The notes beneath the pieces are model-generated. The model was not told the DNA's origin, searched no databases, and saw nothing but the letters and a program-made list of their open reading frames with translations. Positions 8,290 to 16,059 of a stretch of 47,231 bases of DNA are shown one piece after another; position 1 is the first letter of the stretch, and each line of letters opens with the position of its first letter. A program made the position numbers and the translations under genes. The stretch is taken from the NCBI RefSeq assembly GCF_000730665.1, contig NZ_BBIV01000047.1, forward strand, positions 1 through 47,231, given 5' to 3'. Source of the stretch: Pseudomonas plecoglossicida NBRC 103162 = DSM 15088. GTDB taxonomy: Bacteria > Pseudomonadota > Gammaproteobacteria > Pseudomonadales > Pseudomonadaceae.

Positions 8290-8813
8290 GATCCTGTTCG
8301 TCTACCTGGGCGCTTGCTGGGGCCTGGCACTGCTGCAGAACCTGGTGGGCGTCGGCATGGCCAAGGTACTGGGGATCGACCCGCTGCTGGGGATCATGGC
8401 CGGTGCGGTGTCGCTTGAAGATTCCGGACAACGCGGTCAGCACCTTGGGTGACATCAGCCTGCGCATGTTCCTGACCATGGCCATGATGAGCCTGAAGTT
8501 CTGGGAGCTGGAGCAGCTGGGCCTGCCGTTGCTGGTGATCCTGGTGGTGCAGGTGCTGATCATGATCGCGCTGTGCGTGTTCGTGCTGTTCCGCCTGTTC
8601 GGCGGCAACTACGATGCCGCGGTACTGTGCGCAGGCTACATGGGCCACGGCCTGGGCGCCACGCCCAATGCGGTGGCCAACATGGGCGCCATCTGCGATC
8701 ACTACAAGGTGTTCTCGTACAAGGCTTTCATCATCGTGCCGCTGTGTGGTGCGGTGCTGATCGACATCGTCGCCTTGCCGGTGATCACCTGGTTCATCAA
8801 CGCGTTCAGTTGA
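8290..8813 (+). pseudogene. Doubly truncated sodium/glutamate symporter (GltS-like)
   Basis: Two pieces of a GltS-family transporter are joined. The first (about 8290-8410) encodes KILFVYLGACWGLALLQNLV and ends in GIDPLLGIMAGAVSL, a segment from the first half of the protein. The second (about 8418-8813) encodes IPDNAVSTLGDISLRMFLT, then the long hydrophobic C-terminal part with GYMGHGLGATPNAVANMGA, ending WFINAFS and stop at 8813. The N-terminal region and a middle block between the two pieces are absent, and the pieces are in different frames. A functional protein is not possible. With the iclR and hutG remnants it indicates an ancestral regulator-hydrolase-transporter set reduced by at least three deletions. 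Confidence 0.8.
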
Positions 8814-8820
8814 TCGACAG

Positions 8821-8852
8821 CGTGCAGCGCCTGGTCGAGCAGGCGCTGCACG
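8821..8852. terminator. 13-bp perfect hairpin between convergent genes
   Basis: CGTGCAGCGCCTG pairs perfectly with CAGGCGCTGCACG around a six-base loop. It lies 7 bases after the gltS-like stop and 9 bases after the mdh stop on the other strand, the position of a bidirectional terminator. No clear T-tract follows on either strand, so efficient intrinsic termination is uncertain. Confidence 0.5.
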
Positions 8853-8861
8853 CAGGGGCGG

Positions 8862-9800
8862 TCATGGCGAGGACATCGCCTTCATTTCAGCGATGTCCCG
8901 CACCACCTGGTCTGCCGAGTGGTCGAACATCGCCTGCTCCTTGGCATCGAGCTGCATCTCGATGACCCGCACCAGGCCATCGTCCGCCAGCACGCAGGGC
9001 ACCCCCATGGCAATGTCGGTGCGCCCGTACTCGCCGTCCAGAATCGCCACCGTCGGCAAGATGCGGTTTCGCCCATTGGCGATGGCATCGACCATCTGCG
9101 CAATGGCCACGCCCGGCGCATCGCAGGCGCTCCCCACCTTCTTCAAGCCGAGAATCTCGCCGCCTCCCTGACGGGTACGCTCGACGATCCGCTCGATCTG
9201 CTCATCCGACAGAAAGTGCGACAGCGGCACCGAACCCACCGCGCAGTAGCGCATCAGCGGCACCATGCTGTCGCCATGCCCGCCCAGCACCAGCGCCGTG
9301 ATGTCGCGCGCGGAAAACCCGGTTTGCTCGGCGATGAAGCACTTCATGCGGGCGGTATCCAGCACGCCCGCCTGGCCGAACACCTTGTCGCGCCCCAGCC
9401 CACTGATGCTCCAGGCCCGATAGGTCAGCACGTCGACCGGGTTCGACACCACCAGCACCGTCGCCGACGGCGCATGGCGCTTGATATCCCCCATGATGCC
9501 GTCGAGGATCGGCAGGTTGATGCTCAAGACGTCCTGGCGCGACTGGCCAGGCTTGCGCGGCACGCCGGCGGTGATCACCACCAGCTCGGAATCCTCCAGC
9601 AGTTGGGCATCGGACCCGCCATGAACCCGGGTGTCGGAGCCGGACTCGACAGCCGCTTGCCAGATATCCAGCGCCTTGCCCTGCGCCAGGCTGCCCTGGA
9701 CATCGATCAAGGTCATCTCGCGACAGTATTCTTCCCGGGCGATGATCTGCGCCGCCGCCTCACCCACGATTCCCGCACCCACGATTGATAGCTTGTTCAA
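8862..9800 (-). CDS. mdh: Malate dehydrogenase (NAD-dependent, LDH/MDH family)
   Basis: 312-residue cytoplasmic enzyme predicted to interconvert malate and oxaloacetate with NAD. The Rossmann glycine motif is GAGIVG (residues 8-13) and Asp33 in LIDV favours NAD. The active-site loop has PRKPGQSR, with Arg82 at the position that distinguishes malate from lactate dehydrogenase (Gln in lactate enzymes), plus Arg88. Asp148 and Arg151 lie in VLDTARMK, and the catalytic histidine is His175 in LGGHGDSMVPL. The start is a TTG at 9800 (MNKLSIVGAG), chosen because a GGGAGG site sits eight bases upstream and the Rossmann fold begins immediately. It stands alone between a convergent pseudogene scar and the phaC gene upstream. 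Confidence 0.88.
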   Translation of the reverse strand: MNKLSIVGAGIVGEAAAQIIAREEYCREMTLIDVQGSLAQGKALDIWQAAVESGSDTRVHGGSDAQLLEDSELVVITAGVPRKPGQSRQDVLSINLPILDGIMGDIKRHAPSATVLVVSNPVDVLTYRAWSISGLGRDKVFGQAGVLDTARMKCFIAEQTGFSARDITALVLGGHGDSMVPLMRYCAVGSVPLSHFLSDEQIERIVERTRQGGGEILGLKKVGSACDAPGVAIAQMVDAIANGRNRILPTVAILDGEYGRTDIAMGVPCVLADDGLVRVIEMQLDAKEQAMFDHSADQVVRDIAEMKAMSSP

Positions 9801-9874
9801 CGTGCACCTCCCTGCGGCTCGCGCCATCAGGGCGCGCCCGCGTATAGCAAGAAGTATCGCCTGCGCACAGCAAA

Positions 9875-9894
9875 AGGCCACCCGAAGGTGGCCT
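9875..9894 (-). terminator. Rho-independent terminator after phaC
   Basis: On the minus strand an eight-base-pair stem AGGCCACC/GGTGGCCT with a TTCG tetraloop is followed by TTTTG. It lies 26 bases after the phaC stop and separates phaC from mdh. Confidence 0.85.
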
Positions 9895-9919
9895 ATAGTT
9901 GCCTCGACAGGGGGCAGCT

Positions 9920-11713
9920 TCACCGCTCCATGACATAGGTGCCAGGTGCAGGGCAGAGCGGCGGGTACTTGCGCGAGCCGAGTCTCTTCGGCGCCGGCAG
10001 GCTCTCGCCCGAGCGCTGCCCGATCCATTCACGCCAGTGCGGCCACCAGCTGCCTTGCTGGCGCTCCCCGGCGTTCTCCAGCCAGGTTTCCGGGGCCTCG
10101 GCGTTGGCAGGCGCTGCGTAGTAGAACGACTTGGGGTTGCCCGGCGGGTTCACCAGACTCTGCAGGTGGCCGGCATTGGACAGCACGTAGGTGGTGTCCT
10201 CGCCGAATAGCCGGGCGGTGCCGTAGCAGCCTTGCCAAGGGGTGATGTGGTCGGTGGTGCCGCCCACTACATAGGCGCCCACCTGCACCTGGGTCATGTC
10301 GATCGACTCGCCGGCGATCTCCAGGGTGCCCGGGTTGCTGTAGGGGTTCTGCTGGATCAGGTCGAGGTAGTCCGCGTGCAGCTGCGCGGGCAGCCGCGTG
10401 GTGTCGTTGTTCCAGGCCAGGATATCGAAGGCCGGCGGCTTGTTGCCCAGCAGGTAGTTGTTGACCCAGTAGTTCCAGATCAGGTCGTTCGGACGCATCC
10501 AGGCGAACATGCGGGCCATGCCCTGGCCGCTGAGCACGCCCTTGCGCCGGGAGCTGGCCTTGGTCGCGCGCAGGGCGGAGGGGGTGGTGAACAGCCCCAG
10601 GGTGGTGTCGTCCAGTGCCGAGGGCATGTCGAGCACGCACACGGCCCAGCTGGTGTTGGCTACCTTGTGGCCTTCGCCACGCGCCGCCAGCCAGCCCAGG
10701 TAGGCCGCCAGGGTGATGCCACCCGAGCAGGAGCCCCACATGTTCACATCCGGGCTGCTGGTGATCCTGCGTGCCACGTCGACCGCCTGGTCCAGGCACA
10801 GCGCGTAATCGGACAAGCCCCAATCGCGGTGCTCGCGGGTGGGGTTGCGCCAACTGATGACGAACAGGGTCACGCCGCTGTCCTGAATCCACTTGATCAG
10901 GCTTTTTTCCGGCGCCAGGTCGATGGCGTAGTACTTGTTGATTTGCGGTGGCGACATCACCAGAGGGCGGGAGAAGACGTTCTCGGTGGTGGGTGCGAAC
11001 TGCAGCAGTTCGAACATCTCACAGCGGAACACCACCTGGCCCTTGGCCGTGGCGATGTTTTCGCCAACCTTGAACGGGGTGCTGTCGACCTGCCTCGGCA
11101 GGCCGCGGTTGTTCAGCACGTCCTGGCCAAACTGGCGCAAGCCTCTGGCCAGGCTCATGCCGCCGGTGTCCACCAGCTTGCGCAGCGCCGCCGGATTGGT
11201 CAGCGGCGAGTTGCTCGGTGCCACGGCGTCGGCCAGCAGCGCCGCGACGAAGCGGGCGCGGCTCTTTTCCAGCGGGGCCAGGTCGGTGGACTCGATGAAG
11301 CGGGTCAGCTCACTCTGGCCGGCCAGGTAGCTCTGCAGCAGTGCACGCAGGAAGGCGTTGGACTGCCACGCCGGGTCGGCGAAGCGCTTGTCCTTGGGGT
11401 CCGGCGCGATGCCGGAGTTGCCACCGACGATGCCGCGCAGCGCCTTCAGGTAGCCACCCACATGGGCGCCAGCCTTGAGCGGCGACTTGCCCACGGCCTT
11501 GAGCAGATAGCCGGCGGAGCTTGCCAGGTCGGCCGGGCGCACGCTGACCAACGGGTTGCCCGCCAGGGTCTGGTTGGCAGCGGTGCCGATCAGTTCCTGA
11601 TGCTGAGCGTTGTCAGGGAGGTTGACCACCTTGCGTGCGCGCCGCTTTCGGGCGGTAGCAGGGGGACGCTGGGTGGGCGTTTCAGTCTCGCGTGTACGGG
11701 TGGTTCTGCTCAT
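9920..11713 (-). CDS. phaC: Class II-like polyhydroxyalkanoate synthase, orphan
   Basis: 597-residue PHA synthase that polymerises (R)-3-hydroxyacyl-CoA into storage polyester on granules. The lipase-like box is GSCSGG with the nucleophile Cys329. Asp488 (GGTTDHITPW) and His516 (SNAGHLQSLVNPPG) complete the triad. The N-terminal PhaC_N region spans roughly residues 70-260. The protein is somewhat longer than typical pseudomonad PhaC1/PhaC2 (about 560), with a basic N-terminal tail (ARKRRARK). Unlike the usual phaC1-phaZ-phaC2-phaD-phaFI locus, no depolymerase, phasin or regulator is beside it, so this is likely an additional synthase. It ends at a clear terminator; the upstream region holds REP units. 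Substrate chain-length preference cannot be read here. Confidence 0.92.
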   Translation of the reverse strand: MSRTTRTRETETPTQRPPATARKRRARKVVNLPDNAQHQELIGTAANQTLAGNPLVSVRPADLASSAGYLLKAVGKSPLKAGAHVGGYLKALRGIVGGNSGIAPDPKDKRFADPAWQSNAFLRALLQSYLAGQSELTRFIESTDLAPLEKSRARFVAALLADAVAPSNSPLTNPAALRKLVDTGGMSLARGLRQFGQDVLNNRGLPRQVDSTPFKVGENIATAKGQVVFRCEMFELLQFAPTTENVFSRPLVMSPPQINKYYAIDLAPEKSLIKWIQDSGVTLFVISWRNPTREHRDWGLSDYALCLDQAVDVARRITSSPDVNMWGSCSGGITLAAYLGWLAARGEGHKVANTSWAVCVLDMPSALDDTTLGLFTTPSALRATKASSRRKGVLSGQGMARMFAWMRPNDLIWNYWVNNYLLGNKPPAFDILAWNNDTTRLPAQLHADYLDLIQQNPYSNPGTLEIAGESIDMTQVQVGAYVVGGTTDHITPWQGCYGTARLFGEDTTYVLSNAGHLQSLVNPPGNPKSFYYAAPANAEAPETWLENAGERQQGSWWPHWREWIGQRSGESLPAPKRLGSRKYPPLCPAPGTYVMER

Positions 11714-11880
11714 GACGGCTCTCGTGTCTCCGGGCTCGGTTTTGTTGTGCTTCGACTCTAGTTCAGCGATGGCCGGGGGGACTTCTCATCCCACGACAGC
11801 GGATTTTCATTTCATGACGGCAGGGCGGGTGGGGCGACGAGTTGACGGGACGGGACGGTACTGGGGCCGCTTCGCGGCCC

Positions 11881-11964
11881 ATCGCCGGCAAGCCAGGCTC
11901 GCACATGTGCAGCGCAGACCTGGCAGCGGGTGATACTCCTGTGGGAGCCGGCTTGCCGGCGATG
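11881..11964. repeat. Composite REP region upstream of phaC and FAD gene
   Basis: The 341-base gap 11714-12054 holds two REP units in opposite orientation (11881-11906 and 11938-11964), preceded by a short GGGCCGC-TTC-GCGGCCC hairpin near 11866-11882. Between the units is GCACATGTGCAGCGCAG (11901-11917), a stretch that recurs with one mismatch in the composite repeat at 20585-20653. No gene or clear promoter was recognised in the rest of the gap. Confidence 0.75.
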
Positions 11965-12054
11965 CGGCCGGGGCTGATACCGAATGAAGCGTTGACATTG
12001 CGTACACTGAAGAACATGCATGTCCCTGCAGGCATTCGTTCTTGAGGTGAGATC

Positions 12055-12855
12055 ATGGCGCACTCCGACGTTCTCATTGTTGGCGCTGGCCCGACCGGGC
12101 TGGTGCTTGCGCTTTGGCTCACCAGACAAGGCGTCGCTGTAAGGATCGTCGACAAGAGCAGTGGGCCAGGCGAAGCTTCTCGCGCCATGGCTGTACAGGC
12201 CCGCACGCTGGAGCTCTATCGTCAGCTCGATCTGGCCGAGGCAGTGATAGATGCCGGCTATAAAACCCCTGCCATGAACCAAGGCAAGGCGCCCGATGCA
12301 TTGCTCGACAGCTACCAGATCGAACGCCAGGCCTTTGCCCGCACGCTGGTGGAGACCACTGACAGACTGTTCACGTTGGTTACCGCCCAGGGCGGATTTG
12401 CCGACTTTGTGCGCACGCGCATCGCGCCGATCTTCGCCAGCGTTGCGTACAAGCGTGAAAGCGTCCGTGAGTATCTGTTCCGGGTGATTTCGCAAACCAC
12501 CCTTGATTACCGCGGCAGCCCGTTGAGTCAGGGCAAGGCCGGTGGCGTTCAGGGCGGTGATCGCCTGCCTTGGCTGACTGGGGGCGCAGCGGACAACTAC
12601 GCATCACTGGCAGCCATCGAGTGGCAAGTGCATGTTTACGGCCAAGCCAAGGCAGACCTGTCCCAATGGTGTGCAAAGCACGGCATTGCACTGCATGTGT
12701 TCGCTTGGGAGCAGGCTTGCGAGAAAGCCGGCTTTGGCAGAAATGCTGCCTATCTGTTGCGGCCCGATAGCTATGTCGCGCTGGCTGATCCTGAGGGGGA
12801 AGCTTCCACCTTGAGCCGGTATTTCGAGGCGCGCGGCGTTGTGCTGCCCTCTTGA
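12055..12855 (+). pseudogene. FAD-dependent aromatic hydroxylase with large internal deletion
   Basis: The open frame of 266 residues begins with a good FAD Rossmann motif, VLIVGAGPTGLVLALWLTRQG, starting at residue 6 after a GAGGTGAG ribosome site, and the PheA/TfdB-type segment RAMAVQARTLELYRQL. At about residue 77 (near 12283) it jumps from DAGYKTPAMN directly to QGKAPDALLDSYQIERQAFA, which in this family lies after residue 300. The missing block contains the substrate-binding domain and the GD/DAAH-type second FAD motif. The C-terminal thioredoxin-like domain (LLRPDSYVALAD) remains. Intact relatives are about 500 residues. The deletion is in frame, so a protein may be made, but hydroxylase activity is not expected. 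Confidence 0.75.
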
Positions 12856-12890
12856 AGAAAATCGTCCTCGCAAGTGTCCAATGCTGGCCT

Positions 12891-12917
12891 CATCGCCGGC
12901 AAGCCGGCTCCCACAGG
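12891..12917. repeat. Single REP unit
   Basis: One copy of the CATCGCCGGCAAGCCGGCTC element between the convergent FAD-gene remnant and the L,D-transpeptidase-like gene. Confidence 0.8.
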
Positions 12918-12951
12918 GACATCAGCGGCCTTCAGGTCTGTGCTTTAGCAC

Positions 12952-13668
12952 CTACTTGCTGGCCAGCGCATGATCAGCCAGCGAACAGCTCTGGGCGTTG
13001 AGGTAGCGCGACTTCTTCAGCCAGTCCTGCTGCGGGTAATAGGCGAACACATAGCTGCCGCGTCGCAGCGTATCGATCAGCTTGCCGGCAATGGCCGGGC
13101 GAACGGCAGGGCAGCCCTGGCTGCGCCCCAGGCGACCGAGGCCGGGCACGACCTTGGGGTCGGCATACGCGGCGGCATGCATGACGATCGCCCGCGACAT
13201 GCTGTTGTCGTTGAACCCAGGCTCCAGGCCCTGCAGGCGCAGCGAGCGGCCGTGCTTGCCGCTGTAGGTCTGGCCGGTTTGGTACAGGCCGATGGAGGAT
13301 TGGTAGCTGTTGGGGGCGTTGGAGAACGTGGTCGGCACATCGGCGCCACTGTTCTTGCCGTGGGCAACCCACTCCTCGAACAGCAGTTTGCGGGCGCGCA
13401 AGTCGAACACCCACAAACGTTTGTCACGCGAGGCCTTGGAATAGTCGATCACCGTCAGCAACTTGTCCTCGTCGTCGTGACTGGCGCAGGCGTAGGCGGT
13501 GAGTGCCAGCTCCAGGGTCGAAAGGCTGGCGTTCGGTGCAAGCTGCTGCAACTCGGCGGCGCTGGGCAGCGATTGCGCGCAGGCGGTATGCCAGGCGCCA
13601 AGGAAAAACAGGCCAATACCGGCCAAGGAGAGCCGCACGGCTCCCCGCAAGGGTTCGAACATCGACAT
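12952..13668 (-). CDS. Secreted YkuD-like protein, murein L,D-transpeptidase catalytic family
   Basis: 238 residues with an N-terminal signal sequence (hydrophobic stretch about residues 9-30, ending WHTACAQS). The body matches the YkuD_2 type of L,D-transpeptidase-like proteins: VIDYSKASRDKRLWVFDL strand pattern, HGKNSG, His164 in IVMHAAAYAD, and GRSQGCPAVRP with Cys186 as the likely nucleophile. Such proteins act on peptidoglycan in the periplasm, either cross-linking or exchanging peptide-stem residues; the exact reaction is unknown for this subgroup. The start at 13668 was chosen for the AGGAT site upstream and the signal peptide. It lies 152 bases downstream of a second, unrelated-sequence L,D-transpeptidase on the same strand. 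Confidence 0.8.
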   Translation of the reverse strand: MSMFEPLRGAVRLSLAGIGLFFLGAWHTACAQSLPSAAELQQLAPNASLSTLELALTAYACASHDDEDKLLTVIDYSKASRDKRLWVFDLRARKLLFEEWVAHGKNSGADVPTTFSNAPNSYQSSIGLYQTGQTYSGKHGRSLRLQGLEPGFNDNSMSRAIVMHAAAYADPKVVPGLGRLGRSQGCPAVRPAIAGKLIDTLRRGSYVFAYYPQQDWLKKSRYLNAQSCSLADHALASK

Positions 13669-13820
13669 GGATAATCCTGTTGAAAAACCGGTCTGCAAAC
13701 GTAGACAGGTGCTAAGTCCTGATGGTCGGTTCTGCTGTGTTTCTGCGTTGTTACGAGCGATACATCAGCTGGCTTGAAGCCAAAAGCCACTACTTTGCTT
13801 GATTTCTACAGGATTGCCGA

Positions 13821-14852
13821 TCATTTCTTGACCAATGGTTTAGCTTCTTCACCGTCGTCGGTTGTGATCACCGTGAATTTTCCATCGCTGCGGGTCTCTC
13901 GGGTGGACGCCCAATCGGTGATCACCAGCATCGTGCCGACGTCCATCGCCGTGCGTAGATGACGGCGGAATTCCGGGTTCATGCTCAACTGCCCCAATTG
14001 ATCATAAGGGGTATCCCCGTACTCCGGGTTGCTCATGCCCACCACCGACCAATGCAAGGGTAGCGCAGCATCGAGTGCCAGGGCGGATGGCTTTTGCAAC
14101 AGGGAATACACCGCCATGCCACTGCGATGCTTGCCGCTCTCCAGCGACACTGGCGCCGAGCCGATCAACTGGCCGCCGCGATAAACGTAGGCGCGCAGGT
14201 CGGCGCGACTGATCAGAATCGACAGTGGCCCCGACGTCGGGTCAGGATCGTTCCAGAACTGCTGGTTGCTCAGGACCAGCGGGCCCTGGGCTTTGCCTTC
14301 GCTGACGGTGGGCGCCAGCACACCGGGGTGGTAGACCTCCACCGGGGCACTGTGGGTGTCGGAAACGATGACGGTGGTCGAACTGAAACCGGTGACTTCA
14401 TACAGCTTCTTGGCAAAATCCATCGGCAGGCGCACGCAACCATGCGAGGCGGGGTACCCCGGCAGATGGCCAGCGTGCAGGGCGATGCCGTCCCATGTCA
14501 GCCGTTCCATGTAGGGCATCGGTGCGCTGTTGTAGAGGCTGGATTTGTGCTCGACCTTTTTCTGCAGAATGCTGAATACCCCGGTGGGGGTTTCCCGGCC
14601 TGGCTTGCCGCTGCTCACGGTACTGACGCCGATGGCGATGCCATTGCGATAGACGTAGGCACGTTGCTCGGTGAGGCTGACCACGACGGTCACCGGCCCC
14701 ACCGGCGAGACCTGCGGGTACCAGAGAAACTGGCCAGGCTTGAGACTGTCGAGCTGGTGCCTGAGTTCGGCCGGGGAGGGCACCTGCAGCGGGGCCGCTT
14801 CGACCCATGCGGCGGCAAGCAACAGGCCCAGTCCGAGCGGTATATGCAACAT
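13821..14852 (-). CDS. L,D-transpeptidase (ErfK/YbiS/YcfS/YnhG type)
   Basis: 343-residue exported enzyme predicted to form or exchange L,D-peptide bonds in murein, or to attach proteins to it. It starts at the ATG at 14852 after an AGGAAGG site and has a signal peptide ending VEAA (about residue 20). The YkuD domain carries the classic signature: His126 in ALHAGHLPG and SHGCVRLP at residues 136-143 with nucleophile Cys139 and Arg141. A second strand-rich region at about 205-330 (LSILISRADLRAYVYRGGQLI) repeats the look of the catalytic fold's start (TVVVSLTEQRAYVYRNGIAI) but has no cysteine motif, so the protein may contain a degenerate second YkuD domain. No LysM domain is present. Confidence 0.88.
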   Translation of the reverse strand: MLHIPLGLGLLLAAAWVEAAPLQVPSPAELRHQLDSLKPGQFLWYPQVSPVGPVTVVVSLTEQRAYVYRNGIAIGVSTVSSGKPGRETPTGVFSILQKKVEHKSSLYNSAPMPYMERLTWDGIALHAGHLPGYPASHGCVRLPMDFAKKLYEVTGFSSTTVIVSDTHSAPVEVYHPGVLAPTVSEGKAQGPLVLSNQQFWNDPDPTSGPLSILISRADLRAYVYRGGQLIGSAPVSLESGKHRSGMAVYSLLQKPSALALDAALPLHWSVVGMSNPEYGDTPYDQLGQLSMNPEFRRHLRTAMDVGTMLVITDWASTRETRSDGKFTVITTDDGEEAKPLVKK

Positions 14853-14977
14853 CGAATCCTTCCTCATGGATGCATGGCGCCAGCTTAATCTGAACATTCA
14901 CCGTCCGGCAAATGCGTGGAAGTGCTGCCATGCGCTACAACATACATACCGCTGCGTAACCGCCAGGAGGCGCGTGA

Positions 14978-15910
14978 ATGTGCATGCCACACGAACCCTG
15001 CGCCAACTGGCTTGCCCGGGCCGCGGCCGCTTCGCTTGTGCTGCTGGCCGGCGCGGCCGCTGCCGAAGACCTGGAGCCCAGGTCATACAGCAATACGCCT
15101 GTCGGCATCAATTTCCTGCTCATGGGCTACAGCGACCTTGATGGCAGTGTCACGGCCAACCCTTCAGTGCCGCTGCAGGACGGCAAGATCAGGATCAAGG
15201 CGGCGGTCTTTGCCTTTGCCAGGTCTGTGGACGTATGGGGGCGATCGGGAAAGTTCGACGTCGTCCTGCCCAGGGCGCATCTGAAGGGGTCTGCACTGTT
15301 CGCCGGTGAGCCCAGGGAACGTGATGTGACCGGGCTGATCGATCCAAGATTTCGCTTCTCGGTCAACCTGTATGGCGCGCCAGCGCTGTCCCTGGCCGAG
15401 TTCGCCGACTATCAGCAGGACGTGATCATCGGTGCCAGCCTGGCGGTCACCGCACCCCTTGGCCAATATGACCCCGGCAGGCTGGTCAACCTAGGCAACA
15501 ATCGCTGGTCATTCAAGCCGGAACTCGGGATTTCCAAGCGGCTGGGAGCGGTGACCCTGGAGCTGGCAGCAGCGACGACCTTCTTCACCGACAATGACGA
15601 TTACTTTGGCCGCCGCACGGCGTCCCAAGACCCGCTCAATCAGCTGCAGGGGCATCTTATCTATGCCTTCGACAACGGTGTGTGGGTCTCGCTGGATGCG
15701 ACTTACCTGGCCGGCGGCAGCACCTCGATCGATGGCGTCGGCAACCACGATTATCAAGAGAACACGCGCTACGGGGCCACCCTGACCCTGCCGATCAACC
15801 GCAACCATTCGCTGAAGCTGTCGGCGAGTCATGGTGCATATACCCGTACCGGCAGCGAGTACGACGGTTATGCGGTGGTCTGGCAGTACCGCTTCGGCGG
15901 AGGGCTTTGA
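14978..15910 (+). CDS. Outer-membrane beta-barrel protein, MetA-pathway/phenol transporter-like
   Basis: 310-residue protein with a signal peptide (hydrophobic to about residue 28, AAAAE) and the alternating strand pattern of an outer-membrane barrel. It ends YAVVWQYRFGGGL, close to the C-terminal aromatic signal of barrels. The overall pattern (NFLLMGYSDLDG near the start, ASLAVTAPLGQYDPGRLVN, NRWSFKPELGISKRLG) matches the family annotated as putative MetA-pathway of phenol degradation or simply transporter; the function is not established. The ATG at 14978 follows AGGAGG by seven bases. It is divergent from the L,D-transpeptidase gene and is followed by a REP palindrome. Confidence 0.75.
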   Translation: MCMPHEPCANWLARAAAASLVLLAGAAAAEDLEPRSYSNTPVGINFLLMGYSDLDGSVTANPSVPLQDGKIRIKAAVFAFARSVDVWGRSGKFDVVLPRAHLKGSALFAGEPRERDVTGLIDPRFRFSVNLYGAPALSLAEFADYQQDVIIGASLAVTAPLGQYDPGRLVNLGNNRWSFKPELGISKRLGAVTLELAAATTFFTDNDDYFGRRTASQDPLNQLQGHLIYAFDNGVWVSLDATYLAGGSTSIDGVGNHDYQENTRYGATLTLPINRNHSLKLSASHGAYTRTGSEYDGYAVVWQYRFGGGL

Positions 15911-15934
15911 CAGGTCAAGGGCCACTTCGCGGCC

Positions 15935-15956
15935 CATCGCCGGCAAGCCGGCGATG
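15935..15956. repeat. Perfectly palindromic REP core
   Basis: CATCGCCGGC-AA-GCCGGCGATG, a perfect 10-2-10 palindrome preceded by a GGGCCACTTCGCGGCCC hairpin, 25 bases after the barrel gene. It probably marks or protects the 3' end of that transcript. Confidence 0.8.
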
Positions 15957-15993
15957 AGGCCCGTACGAACACCTGTACTTTCTGGATCACTCC

Positions 15994-16007
15994 TTGACGC
16001 CGATCAT
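15994..16007 (+). promoter_or_regulatory. Anr/Dnr (FNR-family) box upstream of nnrS
   Basis: TTGAC-GCCG-ATCAT matches the FNR/Anr/Dnr consensus TTGAT-N4-ATCAA at 8 of 10 defined bases. Its centre lies about 59 bases upstream of the nnrS ATG. With class II spacing (centre at -41.5) transcription would start near 16042, and CACGAT at 16029-16034 would be the -10. This fits oxygen- or NO-responsive control of nnrS. Inference from sequence only. Confidence 0.6.
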
Positions 16008-16059
16008 GTCTGGCAAGACTGGATTTGGCACGATGGGGTAGCCGCCGGAGGATGCAATC

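Noticed and set aside
10232..11761. Long plus-strand open frame of 509 codons
   Set aside because: Antisense to phaC, which has an intact catalytic triad; no protein-like motifs.
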